In this document: piece by piece, positions 47,171 through 59,524 of the stretch
How positions within the stretch are numbered: position 1 is the stretch's first letter
Layout of the letters: every line of letters starts with the position of its first letter
Assembly: GCF_954871325.1 (NCBI RefSeq)
Contig: NC_088779.1
Coordinates: 12,340,846 to 12,404,845 of the forward strand
Length of the DNA stretch: 64,000 nt
Source of the DNA: Gordionus sp. m RMFG-2023
Lineage: Eukaryota; Nematomorpha; Gordioida; Chordodea; Parachordodidae
Direction of reading: 5' to 3'
Notes under the pieces: model-generated
What the model saw: the letters and a program-made list of their open reading frames with translations, nothing else
Database searches by the model: none
Told to the model about the DNA's origin: nothing
Position numbers and translations under genes: made by a program

Positions 47171-48192
47171 CTAATGAATAATGTATCAACACAAAACACT
47201 AATTCATCATTGGGGACCTTTACTATCAAAATTAATATAGAAAATATTCTTAAACAATTTATGGAGAGGAGTAAAATAATATATTAATTTATTTTTGTAA
47301 TTGACTTGTCCAGCCATTAATATGGATTTTTTAAAATTTTTTTTCTTTCAAATACAGGATATTAAGCTTTGTTTTTGGTATATGCTAGTTTAATTTAATT
47401 ATTTTGAGTAGACACGATGTTTACCCTTTTGTAATTATATTTTTATAATAGATTCAATAACAACAACCAAAATTACACCGCCAACTACTCCCCTATCAGC
47501 TTCGTCACCTACAATTAAGACAACACTAGTCCCAACAGCTTCAGCCAACGTTACTAATGAAACAATAACTGATGATAACTTTTTCGGTATTTTTGATAAT
47601 ATCAGTTCAACGTTAACAAAATTTGCCAAAAATATTACCACACCAAAATCTTTTTCAAGCGCTGATAAATCTAGTGAGAATATATGTTGTATTATATTAA
47701 ATAAATTACCTGAAAAAAAATTTAAGATTATTTTAATTGTAAGGTGATTTAGTTTTTGACAACATAAGATATAATTATAGTTAATATTAGATTTTTTAGG
47801 TAATTCTTTTTAATATTAATGTTTCTGTGCTGGAGACGTTTACTAATAATACTAAATCTCAAATAAAATCGCACCCATTATAAGATAATTCCATCTAATC
47901 GATAATTAAGTATTTTTTGATGCAAATATTTGACATAAGGATCCACATACAAAATTTAAATACTTGGTACTATAATTAAATGAACAGCATCGTATATTCC
48001 TTTTAAAAAAATATAGGATTAGAAAACCCTACGCCTGCACCTCTTGAGCCCAGTTACCCAAGATCGGAAAGAATGCTTATAGCAATATTGGTACTTTTTT
48101 CACTATTACTTTTAATGGCTGTAGTCATGGGCTTTATATTGTATTTCAAATATTGCCAAAATTGCACTGGTACTTCACCCAATCCCAATTGA
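47171..48192 (+). CDS. Ser/Thr-rich single-pass membrane protein, 3' exons only
   Basis: Terminal exons of a host gene, not recognised as a named family. Exon 47452-47673 encodes a Thr/Ser/Pro-rich stretch (SITTTKITPPTTPLSASSP...) with NVT, NET, NIS and NIT glycosylation sites, as in mucin-like ectodomains. Exon 48017-48192 encodes a linker, the hydrophobic segment MLIAILVLFSLLLLMAVVMG as a transmembrane helix, and a short tail with two cysteines (YFKYCQNC), ending at TGA 48190-48192. The introns are GT-AG (47674-48016 is 343 bp) and the phase-1 junctions join in frame. A further exon at 47171-47270 (TFTIKINIENILKQFMER) fits phase 1 at its end and could be a short ectodomain segment; it is the least certain. 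Upstream exons are unknown. Confidence 0.65.
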
Positions 48193-48529
48193 CATAAAAA
48201 TCATATAGTTAAATTGTTATGATATATATGAATTTGTAACTGTGCGAAAGATATAGTAAATTATTGTAAATTTTTTATTCCATATTTTATAAATTCATAA
48301 AAAAACTAACTAATGTTGTTAATCAAACATAAATGGATATTATAATATTTATATAATTGTAATAAATGCCTTAGATAATCATTTAATATATATATTATTA
48401 AGATACATAATTTAAAATCCCCCAAAAGGTTAGAATTATAATCAATGATAACTCTAGGGAGGGCTTGTTACTAGAGATAGCACTACTCGGATCTTAAATA
48501 TTTTTAAATGTTTTATGGGCCCTAAGCCC

Positions 48530-48690
48530 GATCCGTAATAATTTTAGGACAAATCACAAATTTGCATTCTAAATTTGTAGAAAAATAATTTTTATTGCAT
48601 AGCAAAACCCGATCCGTAATAATTTTAGGATAATAAATTTGCATTTTAAGTTTGTAGGAAAATACCTTTTATATATTATCAAAAAATCTG
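48530..48690. repeat. 71-bp tandem duplication
   Basis: CCCGATCCGTAATAATTTTA at about 48537 recurs at 48608 with similar following sequence (AATTTGCATT, GTAG, AAAAATA). Two copies are seen. The GGCCCTAAGCCCGATCC word suggests a transposon sub-terminal region. Confidence 0.7.
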
Positions 48691-49079
48691 ATATATATTA
48701 TGAATAAATTCTTTATGAAAATTTTTTCATACCCAAAAAAGGTCATTTTGAAGATGTTAGCTAAAAAAGGTCTTATGAAAATAATTTCAAAAATTTTTTT
48801 TGAACCCTCTGAGATTAAATCGAGTTTTTATAATTTTTTATATTTACGGTCAAATTATTCGCAAATATTAGGTATATTCAAAAATATTCATAAAATTTAA
48901 AATTATATGTAACATCTTCCTTGCTGAACATTTTATTTTTAAATACATTTAATTTTTTCTTGTTATGCACCTGTTTTATCAATTCAAGATTACTAATTAA
49001 AAAAAAGATTCTACCAAAATAATTTATCTAAATATTTAATTTTCAATTAAAATTTTTAAAAGAATAGTTTTTTTACACT

Positions 49080-49820
49080 ACAAGCGCTTGCTCAAATTCT
49101 TGGTGAGGAACTAATTGAAGAAAGAGATATAGTTATAATTCCACTAAACCCCTCTGAAATAAGAAAGAAAGAAAATTTCAACGAAAATGACTTAACAAAT
49201 GACAGAGTTTTTGCTTTCAGATACTGATGGTGAATTAGAGATTCATAATTCATTTGACAAAGATATTCCAGAACCATCTTCTACAAGAAGATATTGTAAT
49301 TTCTCGCAAATTAAAATGGAAAACAGATATTCCACAAGACTATTCAATAGAAAAAGGAAGATATAATAAATTTGCATGGTAAAAGTCCATCAGATATATT
49401 TTCTTTGATTTTCGACGAAGACTTATATTCCCTAATTGTAGATCATAGTAATATAATATGTGCCTATTTTTACTGAATATTATTCGTTCCCACAAGAAAG
49501 AATGTATTGGTTTAATGATAGTGACAATTTTATCAATGTAGCTTTGGTAAATCTGGAAATTCGTGAATCGAGATGACAAGAAGAGTTTGCTTGCATTTAG
49601 GAGAGAAGTTATTAACTACCTCATTTAAACACCAGTATAAATTGTAAAAAAATTTAAGTACAAGGCACGCAAGCCAGTTTGCATTACAGAGAACCCTATT
49701 GATTCATCTGGACATTATTTATCCAAAATTATAGATGAAAAAAGACTTAGTAGATGCAGACATTGCCATATGTACTCAAGATATGTGCTAAACATGTCAA
49801 ATCGCACTTCATATTAAATA
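49080..49820 (+). pseudogene. piggyBac-type transposase relic
   Basis: In scattered plus-strand frames: a leader with EERDIVIIPLNPSE; KWKTDIPQDYS near 49315; PSDIFSLIFDEDLYSLIVDH at about 49388-49450, which is the piggyBac start (W....P...F..FFd..l...iv..TN.Y); MYWFNDSDNFINVALVN and EIRESR near 49505-49575; and a cysteine-rich C-terminus SGHYLSKII..RLSRCRHC near 49705-49790. The central catalytic region is missing between 49580 and 49660, and several stops interrupt the rest, so this is a dead internal-deletion copy. The ends (TTAA sites) were not identified. Confidence 0.65.
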
Positions 49821-50400
49821 TTTCAAGGATTTTCATAATATATGAACATCTCGTTTTTATTATAAATTACAAAAAATTTCTGTTGTTTTTTGATCTTATA
49901 GTATATTATACATAATTTTTATCTTTTATAATATTTTACAACATTAAACTTGACAAATTATTTAGTCTTAAACTCGTTCGTTTATCTTCCATGATCAAAA
50001 TCATAAGTTGAAAGCTTAAATTACACTAGGCTATAGGATAATGCACCTACACAGTTAATAAAATTTTAATAATTACCAATATCTTTACCGATATATCGTC
50101 GAAGCCCATCATATTTATTTATAATATTTGGCAGATTCGTTTTATTTGCTTTTGGCCAAATCGCATATCTAGGTTCTTAGGCCGTTTCTTTTTGAATATA
50201 GGATATATTGGAAAGAATTTCTTAAATAATTTAAAAAAAAGGATTTAGGTATTTTAATCTATTATACGGGACTGAATGATGCTTTCTGGAGAATTATTAA
50301 CTGGTATATTTTTAATCTTATAGTTTTGTTTATAAATGGTATATTTATAGATAAGTGAAATTTCTGAATCGAGCGACATCTGTAAATATTTGCATTTATA

Positions 50401-50812
50401 CAATGTCTACATGAGAGGGGAGGGGGATAAGTTTGTCACCAATTTTTTTGAAGGGGGCAAGGGGTTTACACTCAAAAGGGGCGGTAGGATAAAGTATAAA
50501 TAGACACTCTTTGTAGATTAAAGATAAATATAAATGATAAAAAATTTTAATTTATAAATATTTTATTTATTCACATATAACTTTGATTATTTGTTACTCA
50601 TGCCTAAATATGAGGACAAAGAGTTTAATTAGAATTATTTTGACGTTATAAATGGTGGCTCATCATAAAATTTTTAAAAATTAATATCATCGGATTATTA
50701 GAGCACAATGGGTGGGTAAATATCGCGGCTTACAGCGGCTAAAATATTTAGGACGTAAAGTAGATTTTGGAGGGGATTTGCCTACAATAAATTTTCTGTT
50801 ATGTAGTCGCTG
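50401..50812. mobile_element. 412-bp MITE related to the 14.9-kb hAT
   Basis: The left end CAATGTCTACATGAGAGGGG and the right end, inverted, CAGCGACTACATAACAG resemble the hAT ends at 19713 and 34590 (CAGCGTCTACAT). The interior shares GTTATAAATGGTGGCT with 34428-34445 and the TTTGGAGGGG..TTTGCCT motif near the right end. The flanking octamers match poorly, so the insertion is old or one end has drifted. Confidence 0.65.
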
Positions 50813-52119
50813 CCTACATATTACATGTTCTAAATGATTCATTTTTTTATATATTAATCAATAAAAGAATGGTTAATTGGCAAAAGAACACTTAAGAACC
50901 TGATAAAAAAATTTCTCAATTTATTAATTCTTTTATAGTAAATTGATTTATTTTAACAATAACCTACCTATTGAAAATTTTAAATTCTTATTTAAACATT
51001 TAAAAGATTTTGTTAAAATTGATCTATTTCGTGCCTGTAGTGTTGTTATATTGGCCAAATCATAACAATCGAAAAACTCGCTAAGCCTTAAGACAAGAGT
51101 ATATTTTTGATTGAGCTATTCTTTAAGTTTAAACCTCGATGGAGGTTAAGATGATTGTTTTCGCTTAAAAATTCGGTTTAGCCTTTTTAGAGTTGGCTTT
51201 AAATCTGTTAATTGAGCTATTTACGGTTGGTGGTGAACCACATTCTATATTTTAAATAAAGCAGAAGAGGCTGCGACTTATAAAAATATAAATAATTGAA
51301 AAATAAATCTATTTCTCAATTCTCTGTAGCTATAAAAAAAATATGAAAAAGATTTTTGACCAGATAAAAATTTTAATTTTTATTACAATAATACGAAGAA
51401 AAGGGATTCAGATCAGTGTTGTTAAACGCTACTGCTTTCAAATGAGTAGCGCGCTATTACCTACTTTTTACGCTATTTTGATTTTTTTTAAAAATATTTT
51501 TTACATAACTTTATTTTCACAAATAAAATATTGGTATAAAAACATGACTATAATTTGTTACATATATATATATCTATATTATAATTTTCCGATGTCCTCA
51601 CTACGTCACCGTGACGTCATGTCATCGGTACGTATTTATTTATTTATTATTTGTTGATTTTATTTATTTATTTTATACAAACAGATGATCCTATAACTTA
51701 AATTTTTTATTAAATTAATATATTTAAGAAACTAAACTAAGTATTAAGAGGTATCATAAATTGTTCAAAAGGAATGAAGATTTTCAAGAGCGATATGTTC
51801 ACAGATCAGTATTTTCTCATATTCAAGAAGCTAAATTAACAGATTATTTAATTAAAGGATCAAGATTATTCTCAGGATTATGCCCTAAACAAGTATTTTA
51901 ATTCTTAATTTTATATCATACAAATTCTCTTTAAAATGAATTTTGTTAAAACAATAAACCTGAGAACAAATTAATATAAATTTTTTAATTATTAAATTCA
52001 TTATATGTTAATGAAACATCTTTATTAATATTAAAATAGTTTAAGTAAGAATTTAATATAAGCATTAGAATGATATGTAATTATGTGTGTGTGATATATA
52101 TTTAAATGAAATATGTTTT

Positions 52120-55100
52120 CTCCCAAAATCCTACCTTCAGCCTCATCGTGGCGGAGGAGTGGCAACGTCTTTTGGCGGCTAATGGAGGTCTAAAAGGTTC
52201 CCTGTGATCTGGGTCTAGAATAGAATCACAGTCTCCTCGACGGGGTGTAAAAACCACTTAAAGAGGTTGATGTCAGGAAGGGCATCCGATTGTAAAAACC
52301 TTGCTACAAAATTTCCCTATGGTTACAACAAAGCATGGGCGGGGTACAGCCCAAAGTACCCCGTGGGCCTCCTCATCCGCCTACGACAAAAAGAAGGATG
52401 GGAAACCTGGTGGAACCACTATTCATGAAAATGAAACTTATGACGGCCATAAACGACCTGATAAAAAGTGGAGAAACCAGTTTACGGGTGATCGAGTTAG
52501 AGTCGCGATGGAATGTTGGGAGTATGACGGGAAGAGCGGGAGAAGTCGTCGATGTATTGCACAGAAGGCATATAGATGTGTGCTGAATACAAGAGACTAG
52601 ATGGAAAGGAAATGGGACCAGAATGATTGACAAGACTAGCGAAAAGTATAAATTCTTTTGGCAAGGAGGTAATGATGGTAAGGCTGGAGTTGGGGTATTG
52701 GTTGCGGAGAAATTGGTAGACAAAGTAGTCGAAGTGAGAAGGCTAGACAACCAGATAATGGTTATCAAGATGATTTTTGGTAGAAAGCTATATAATATTA
52801 TCTCGGCATATGTTCCTCAGGTTGGAAGAAGTGAAAGATATATTTTGGGACAGTCTATTGGGGGTGACATCGAGACTGGCAAATGAAGAGGGGATTATTC
52901 TGGCTGGTGATCTGAATGGACATGTGGGAGCGAGTAGTGAGGGTTATGAAGGAATACATGGAGGGTTCAGTAACGGCATGAGAAATTTGGAAGGAGAGAG
53001 GATTTTAGATTTTAGTGATGCTATGGATATGATTGTCTGTAATACAATGTTTAAGAAAGAATCAGAGATGCTGGTGACTTTAGTACCAAATGTGCAGTGG
53101 ATTACTTGTTATAAAGGAGATGTGATCGATGTATCGTAAAAAATGTGAAAGTGATACTGGGAGAGGAATGTATAAATAGCATCGACTAGTTGTAAGAGAT
53201 CTCACTCTTAAAGGTACCAGGGTCACTAAAAGAAAGTTTGTCCGAAGGCTGAAGGTTTGGAAATTGAAGGAGAGTGCTAGAGGTCAATTCAATATGACAA
53301 TGGCGATAAGGGAGGCGGAAGTGGCACAAGCATCTGGGGTGAATGATAAGTGGGAAGCCATGAAGAAAGCCTGGGTAATGACAACTGAGGAGGTATGTTG
53401 ATGGACAAAAGGGCCGCCTAGACATAAGGAGACTTGGTGGTGGAACCCGGAGGTAGCGAAAGCCGTGGATGAGAAACGGAGGTGTTTCAAAGTATGGTAT
53501 AATAGAGTGATAATGATATTTACAAGATGGCTAAAAAAAAATGCTAAAAAATTAATAGCGTAGGCTCAAGAAGAAAAATGACATGAGTTTGCCAAAGAAA
53601 TGGAATGCGCTGATGGAATTGGAAATATGGTTCGAATAGCAAAACAGATGTCAAAAAATAGGCAGGATGTGATAGGTGTAAAGTGTTTGAAAAATATGGA
53701 AGGAAAAATGGCGATTGATGGTAGTGGTATTAAGAACACCTGGAAGATTTACATGAAAGGACTTTTGAATGAAGAAAATGAATGGGATAATAATATTAGT
53801 TGTGCAAAGGTAGAAGGTCCAGGGTGTAAATTTGGCAAGTACGAGATAACGAGAGCAGTGAAAAAGATGAAGAAAGGGAAGGCATCGGGTTTAACGATGG
53901 TGTTATCAGAGATGTTTAAAGGTTCTGATGATTTAGGGATTGAATGGTAATGAATTTAGCCAATCAAATTGTCACAGAAGGTACTATTCCCGAGGACTGG
54001 CGAAGAAGTATAATTATCCCAGTATACAAGGGGAAAGGTGATCCTTTAGATTGTGGGTCTTACAGAGCTATTAAACTCTTGGAACATGCAACGAAAGTAT
54101 TTGCGAGAGTGTTAGAGAAGCGGTTAAAAGAACAAATTAAAATTGATGAAATGCAGTTTGGTTTTACATCGGGAAAAGGCACGACAGATGCAATTTTTAT
54201 GGTGATACAAATTCAGGAGAAGTATCTCGCGAAGGAAAAGAAACTCTATTATGTGTTTATTGATTTGGAGAAAGCATTTGATAAGGTGCCGCGTGAGATT
54301 ACTAGATGGGCCTTGAGAAAATCAGGTGTGGAAGAATGGTTTGTTACCGCAGTGATGGCGATGTATGTTGGAGAACAAACAGCAGTATGGACGGATTATG
54401 GTGATAGTGACAGCTTTGAGGTGAAGGTAGGACTTCATCAAGGACCCGTGCTGAGTCCATTATTATTTATCTTAGTAATGGATGTGGTGGCTAGAGAAAT
54501 GCGTGAAGGACTTCCCTGGGTGATATTATATGCAGATGACCTTGTATTAATGGCAAACAGTGATGGAGAATTGAGGGATAAAGTTGGTAAATGGAAGATG
54601 ACTATGGAAGCAAAGGGCCTGAAAATGAATGCATCAAATACAAAGATGATGATTAATGGGGAAAAACTAAAGATGGAGGAATCCTGTAAGTGGCCTTGTG
54701 GTGTATGTGGGAAAGGAGTTGCTAGAAATTCTATCCAATGCACCAGATGCCAGAAATGGGTACATAAAAGATGTAGCGGGAAAAAAGGCAGTTTGATGTA
54801 AGAAAGAATGACCATTATTTGTAGAACATGCATGAAAGGGATACATAATAATGATAACCTAAAAAATGGTGGTCTGGATATTGGCAATGGGCTAACCCTA
54901 GAAAAAGTGGATAAGTTTTGTTATTTAGGTGATATGCTAAACGCAGATGGTGGTGTAGATTATGCCGTTGTTGCAAGGATCAGACAAGCATGGAAGAAGT
55001 TTAGAGAGATGTCGTTTATTCTTACAAATAAAAAAGTTTCTCTGAAGTTAAAGGGGAAAGTTTACGTAAGCTGTGTGAGGAGTTGTTTAGTTTATGGCGG

Positions 55101-55530
55101 TGAAACATGGGCAATGAAAGCGACTCACGAGGCCAAATTAGAAAGAACAGAGATGAGGATGGTTAGATGGATGTGTGGGGTATCTCTGAGAGAGAGAAAA
55201 ACCAGCAAGGAATTGCGAGCAAGATTAGGTATAGAAATGATTGGTATGGTAATGCGACGAAATAGACTAAGATGGTTTGGGCATGTGGAACGTATGACAA
55301 GAGATGACTGGGTAAAGAGATGCACAATGATGGAAGTAGGAGGATCAAGACCTAGAGGAAGACCCAAGATGACGTGGACAAATGTGATAGCGGCAGATAT
55401 GAGAAGCATGAATCTTACAAGTATTGATGATCAGGACCGTCAAAAATGGAAAAGAAAAATCAGAGGGATAACTGGCCTACTTGGGTAAACCTGGAAATCG
55501 CCATAAACGGAGAAGATTCTGCCATGTATA
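52120..55530 (+). mobile_element. RTE-like LINE with PHD-type finger
   Basis: It starts near 52120 with a GTGGCGGAGGAGTGGC leader and contains GTCAGGAAGGGCATCCG at about 52271, a word common in the 5' part of RTE/BovB-type elements. Then come an endonuclease (about 52430-53140: WNVGSMTGRAGEV, an IQETR block, GDLNGHVG near 52900), a linker, reverse transcriptase and C-terminal domain (53944-55488). It ends near 55530 in a TA-rich simple repeat. The endonuclease carries an in-frame stop at 52584-52586 and a frame change near 52830, and the linker has more damage. Only two breaks at most affect the RT half, so it is not very old. Confidence 0.85.
53944..55488 (+). pseudogene. LINE reverse transcriptase, PHD-like finger and C-terminal domain
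   Basis: One frame runs from 53944 to 55488 with a single ochre stop at 54799-54801. RT motifs in order: IPVYKGKGDPLDCGSYR, LEKRLKEQI, FGFTSGKGTTDAIF, FIDLEKAFDKVPRE, GLHQGPVLSPLLF and ILYADDLVLM (catalytic YADD near 54530). Then CGVCGKGVARNSIQCTRC, KWVHKRCSG and CRTC form a C4-H-C3 pattern, as in PHD fingers; the stop lies between the sixth and seventh zinc ligands. The tail has CLVYGGETWAM, RMVRWMCGVSLRERK, RNRLRWFGHVERM and RPRGRPKMTW, typical of this LINE type. Confidence 0.9.
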
Positions 55531-56879
55531 TATATTAATTATAAAATGATTTATATTCATTGATTAAGCATTAAATTATATCATGCATTAAAACATAATT
55601 AGGTTCTTACCTATACATTAAAGATTTAATTATGCATGATATATTTTAAATGATTTTAGCAGAAGATTGTATATATTAATTCTAAAATAAATTCAGAATA
55701 AAATTTAAGAATTAGGATTTTAATGAGATTGCCTTGATATATAAATAATTTAATATCTAATGTTTAAATATAGGTTAGAGTTTTAGCATATCAAATGGCT
55801 AAGTGTAGTTTAAAAGTACCAATATCTTGGGAAATTACTCAATCAGCTGGTGAAGACTGGTTTGGAACATTTATTAAAAGAAATCCAACAATATCTTTGA
55901 GAACACCAGAGGCTACAAGTATAGCCAGGACCCCTAATTTCAATATGAAAATGGTTGAATTATTTTTTAATAATTATTTGACTGTTTTAAGGGAAAATAA
56001 CTTTCTCCCAGGTGATATATATAATATGGATGAAAATGGTAAATTAAATATATGTTTGATAGCAAATTTAATATTTTCATAGGATTAACAACAGTTCAAC
56101 TTTGTCGCTTTTTCCATCAAAAATAAAAATGTCAACAAGGATTTGCTCTTAATTTTATCAAATACATATAAATTAATCCTCATTATTTTTTAAAAAAATT
56201 ATCCTAAATTTATATGTCAATAAAAAAAATATCTTAAAAAATATATAAATAATTTGCTAATAAGTTTCATTAGTGTTTAATAGCATTTTTGTAATTTAAA
56301 TAGATAGCATTTTTTTTATAACTTAACATAAAAATATATATATCCCTTATCAAATTCTTTGACAAATAATTTCGAAAATGCAAGACATACATTAAATTTA
56401 GCTGAAAAACAATAACCCTATATAATAAACAAGAATTTATTTTTTAGATATACTTTAAATGATCATATTACAAAAAGTATAAGAGTCGGTTATTTTTATT
56501 TTATTTGTCATGATTCTCTAATAAGTGGTTGCCCAGGCCTCCCTAGTTTCCTTTAATACGGAATTTACAGTTTTTTTTCCATATTAGACTAATTGGTAAA
56601 TCAGATATTTTCCGTTCATGTGATGATATTAAAAATTTAACTATATCTGAGGCGGGAAAAATTTTTCAAAATTATAATGGGTAGGACTGGGCTTGGAACC
56701 TCAAAATTAATATTAGCTTGCACCTGACTTGTGAATATCTTTTACAAATTATTAAGGGTTGAGCTGTGAGATCTTGGATGCTTCCTAATATTGTGAGATT
56801 GAACCTGGCATGACATCTATCGTAAAAAATGAATAAAAATCTCATTTCCCGTCATTTTTGACGGGCTTTCTACTAGTAT

Positions 56880-57310
56880 ATATAATTTATTTAATATTGC
56901 ACTTTAATAATAATAACATTTTGTACTCGACGATCAGAAAGTATAAGCTTTGCCATACTAAATAATCGTTCAGCAGTAGCACTTGAGGAATTTAATAAAC
57001 ACACTTTTTATATGAAAAAAATCATCAAAGATATTTTTATGAGTATTTTTAGATTTAAAAAAAGCATTTAGAGGTTCAATAATATTATTATTTATTTTAA
57101 AAAAATCGTCTATGGAAGGCCGCGGTTTCGATCTTGCTATAGTATTAGTATCGTGGTTAGGCAGCATTTTTTAACGTTACCATCAGCCTATCAAGTTGCC
57201 CTTTAGATTCAGTCAAATTAATGTATGGCCAATTTAACTAGAAACTAGGATGAACGATAGCAGCTATTACGTTATCATCATCATACAGATCTGGAAATCT
57301 AACTTATATA
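56880..57310 (-). pseudogene. hAT C-terminal transposase relic
   Basis: On the minus strand, RFPDLYDDDNVIAAIVHPSF with LNWPYI (57300-57215) is the conserved block before the dimerisation domain. After decayed frames (57167-56970), NSSSATAERLFSMAKLILS (about 56995-56935) gives the dimerisation motif. It resembles the relic at 44691-44480, so both belong to related hAT families. It is assigned to the surrounding 51414-58022 element. Confidence 0.7.
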
Positions 57311-58189
57311 AAGCGATTGTATTAATTATAAAATAAGAAGAATACCTTTTTAATTTTCAAAATTTAAATTTATCTGAGATTTAGATTCATTTATAAAAAA
57401 ATATTAAAATAGCATTAAATTATGGTAAATAAAGATTTTAAAAATATAATTATTATACACAAGGTAATTAATAATATATTAATTTTGAATTTTATAATTG
57501 TGTTGTAAATTAAGCCAATTTAAATTGGCTAATCAAGCAATAAATCATTCATTTTATATAATTGTATAATAGAAAATAAAAATAATGTTTTGACCTTTTC
57601 TCAATGCCTTTTAGTATAGACTCTACCAGTGGTTGGCAAAATTTCTTGCATCGAAACCGATATCCAGTAGTAATTTTTTATTCAAGATTAAAGTATTTTT
57701 TGAATTTTGGGAAAGGATAATCTATATTTTTCTAATTTTCCAAAGAAATTTTACTATCTTCAACAATCTCACACATTTTTAATAACTAGATTTATAATGT
57801 ATATTTTTAAATATAAATTTCAAAATTAAATAAAATAAAAGGATTATAATTTTAGATTTAATAAAAAAAATTTTTTAATAATTTTTAGATGTATTTATTA
57901 TTTAAGCTATTTCGCTACTTTCTAAATTAGTAGCGAGCTACCGCTATCGCTATTTTCTAAAAAAAGTAGCCAGTTAAAGCTACCGCTACTGAAAAAAGTA
58001 GCGCGCTATTTTAACAACACTGATTCAGATTCAACACTTTTGAAAAAATATTAAATTTTTTCTCAAAATTTAGAAAAAGGGCTAATAAAAAAAACGTGGG
58101 GGAGGGGGGATTTAGCCTACTTCCCAATACACTGACGCGTTTATAAATAAATAAAACTTATATCTAATAAAACTTTGATAATATTTTAT

Positions 58190-58490
58190 TTTGATGGATA
58201 TTATACTCATAGACACATTCTTGTCCTTATTAGGACTTTCAATCAGGCCCATCAAGTTCCTACTATTCCAGAGATAATTTATGCGGCACACCCGCTATCC
58301 ACTTTAGCATACTCACTTCTATTGTAGCTAAACTTTATTCAATGCCCACGTCTCTGATCCACATCAGACAGTTGATAAAATCATCGATTCATATAATTTT
58401 TTTAGTAAATAATAACCTATTAATTCCAGTGCCCATTCTCCCGTGCTTATCTCTATATTATCGTCTTTACTCTTCATGTTCCATTTTATA
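58190..58490 (-). pseudogene. LINE C-terminal fragment
   Basis: On the minus strand a GSETWALNKV segment is followed one frame later by LATIEVSMLKWIAGVPHK. This matches the (Y)GSETWAL...E..MLRWMxGV block found in the C-terminal part of RTE/CR1-like LINEs. Only this small piece survives. It is a different, more decayed copy than the LINE at 52120-55530. Confidence 0.6.
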
Positions 58491-59524
58491 CTGATTTACT
58501 CTTAAACCAATTATCTTCGAAAAAAAATACAACAACCGTAAATCTCCCTCCCCAAAAAATTTTTCCCTACCCCTTAAGATTCACTACTATTTCTTTAAAA
58601 TGGAAAATCGTTCACTATTCATTCATATATAATTATTTATGAAGACATGATTGAGAAAGGGGATATTTTAAGCAAAATGAAAGAAAAAGAGATAAGACGA
58701 TGGAAGAAAATAAAATTTAAGCTAAGTAATAAAGGTTAAAATAAATTTAAAAAACTTGGGATCAATCTTTAATAATTTTTAACAGTATAAATTGTTTTGA
58801 TATATTTGTTAATGGTCGTGATAAAAACTGTTTTTTAAAGGCTATTTAAGAAAAAGGAAAATCGATTTTCCAGTTTAATAAAATAAATAATAATGTTTGT
58901 GTTACACGCTGCTATGTGAGATATTTACAAATTTATTTTATGTGATGATAATGTATAACTTTTACATGCATTTGTTTTAATAATTTTTTTCTGAATTGGA
59001 TTTATCAAGTAAAAGGGAGATGCATAGCAATATTATTTACAAATATTGAATAAATTTTGTTTGACATGACAATGGAAATATTGAATACAATAACATCCGC
59101 TTCATGCTTTAGCCCCACAGCTTTGACATCAGTCGACATTGTGCTATTCGACAATATAAAACATGGTTTAGAACAGGCTAAGATCAAGAGACAAAGTCTA
59201 TTCTCTATTTTAAAGTAAAGTTTTTCAAAAAATAACTATACTGTATGTATATTATTATACATTTATAATATAATGAATATAACTTAATAGCTTAAATTGA
59301 ATTAATCATTCTATTTCAAAGGCTTTAGTGAATTGCATGAAAGTTTCCATATTACATGAATCTTTTCTCAATTAATATATTTCTTCCTATGTAAAAAATT
59401 CAGTACTATTTTTATGAATTAGCATTATTTGCTCATGTTAATTTACTTTCATTAATAAATTTAATTTCCATGGCATAATTTTTTTAGAATATAATTTAAT
59501 TTTTACATAGCCTTTATAAATAAT

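Larger units (their letters stand above)
51735..56140 (+). pseudogene. Pogo/Tigger-like (CENP-B fold) transposase relic with introns
   Basis: Exon-like pieces: about 51735-51892 (VFSHIQEAKLTDYLIKGSRL, ending GLCPKQ), 55774-56038 (VRVLAYQMAKC, SAGEDWFGTFIKRNPTISLR, TPEATSIART and IYNMDENG) and from 56083 (LTTVQ, then decay). These are the N-terminal pogo/CENP-B-type DNA-binding domain and the start of its DDE domain; the D of NMDENG is the first catalytic aspartate position. Splice sites fit in phase: GT at 51893 joined to AG at 55773, and a 44-bp intron 56039-56082. The first intron holds the LINE. The sequence after LTTVQ breaks down, so it is dead. Confidence 0.8.
51414..58022 (-). mobile_element. 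6.6-kb hAT element with perfect target duplication and nested insertions
   Basis: It is flanked by the octamer ATTCAGAT (51406-51413 and 58023-58030). The ends are CAGTGTTGTTAAACGCTAC (left) and, inverted, CAGTGTTGTTAAAATAGCGC (right), with sub-terminal AGTAGC/GCGCTA repeats. A hAT C-terminal relic reads on the minus strand at 57310-56880. The left two thirds contain a plus-strand pogo-type relic, and an RTE-like LINE lies within that relic's intron. Confidence 0.85.

Noticed and set aside
47435-47641. Minus-strand 68-codon hydrophobic frame
   Set aside because: Antisense shadow of the Thr/Ser-rich exon; the plus strand has splice sites and glycosylation sequons.
48700-48900. 66-codon Lys/Phe/Ile-rich plus-strand frame
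   Set aside because: Composition follows the A/T background; no motif, splice context or similarity was seen.
52373-55409. Several minus-strand open frames across the LINE
   Set aside because: They lie opposite the LINE coding sequence and carry no family motifs.
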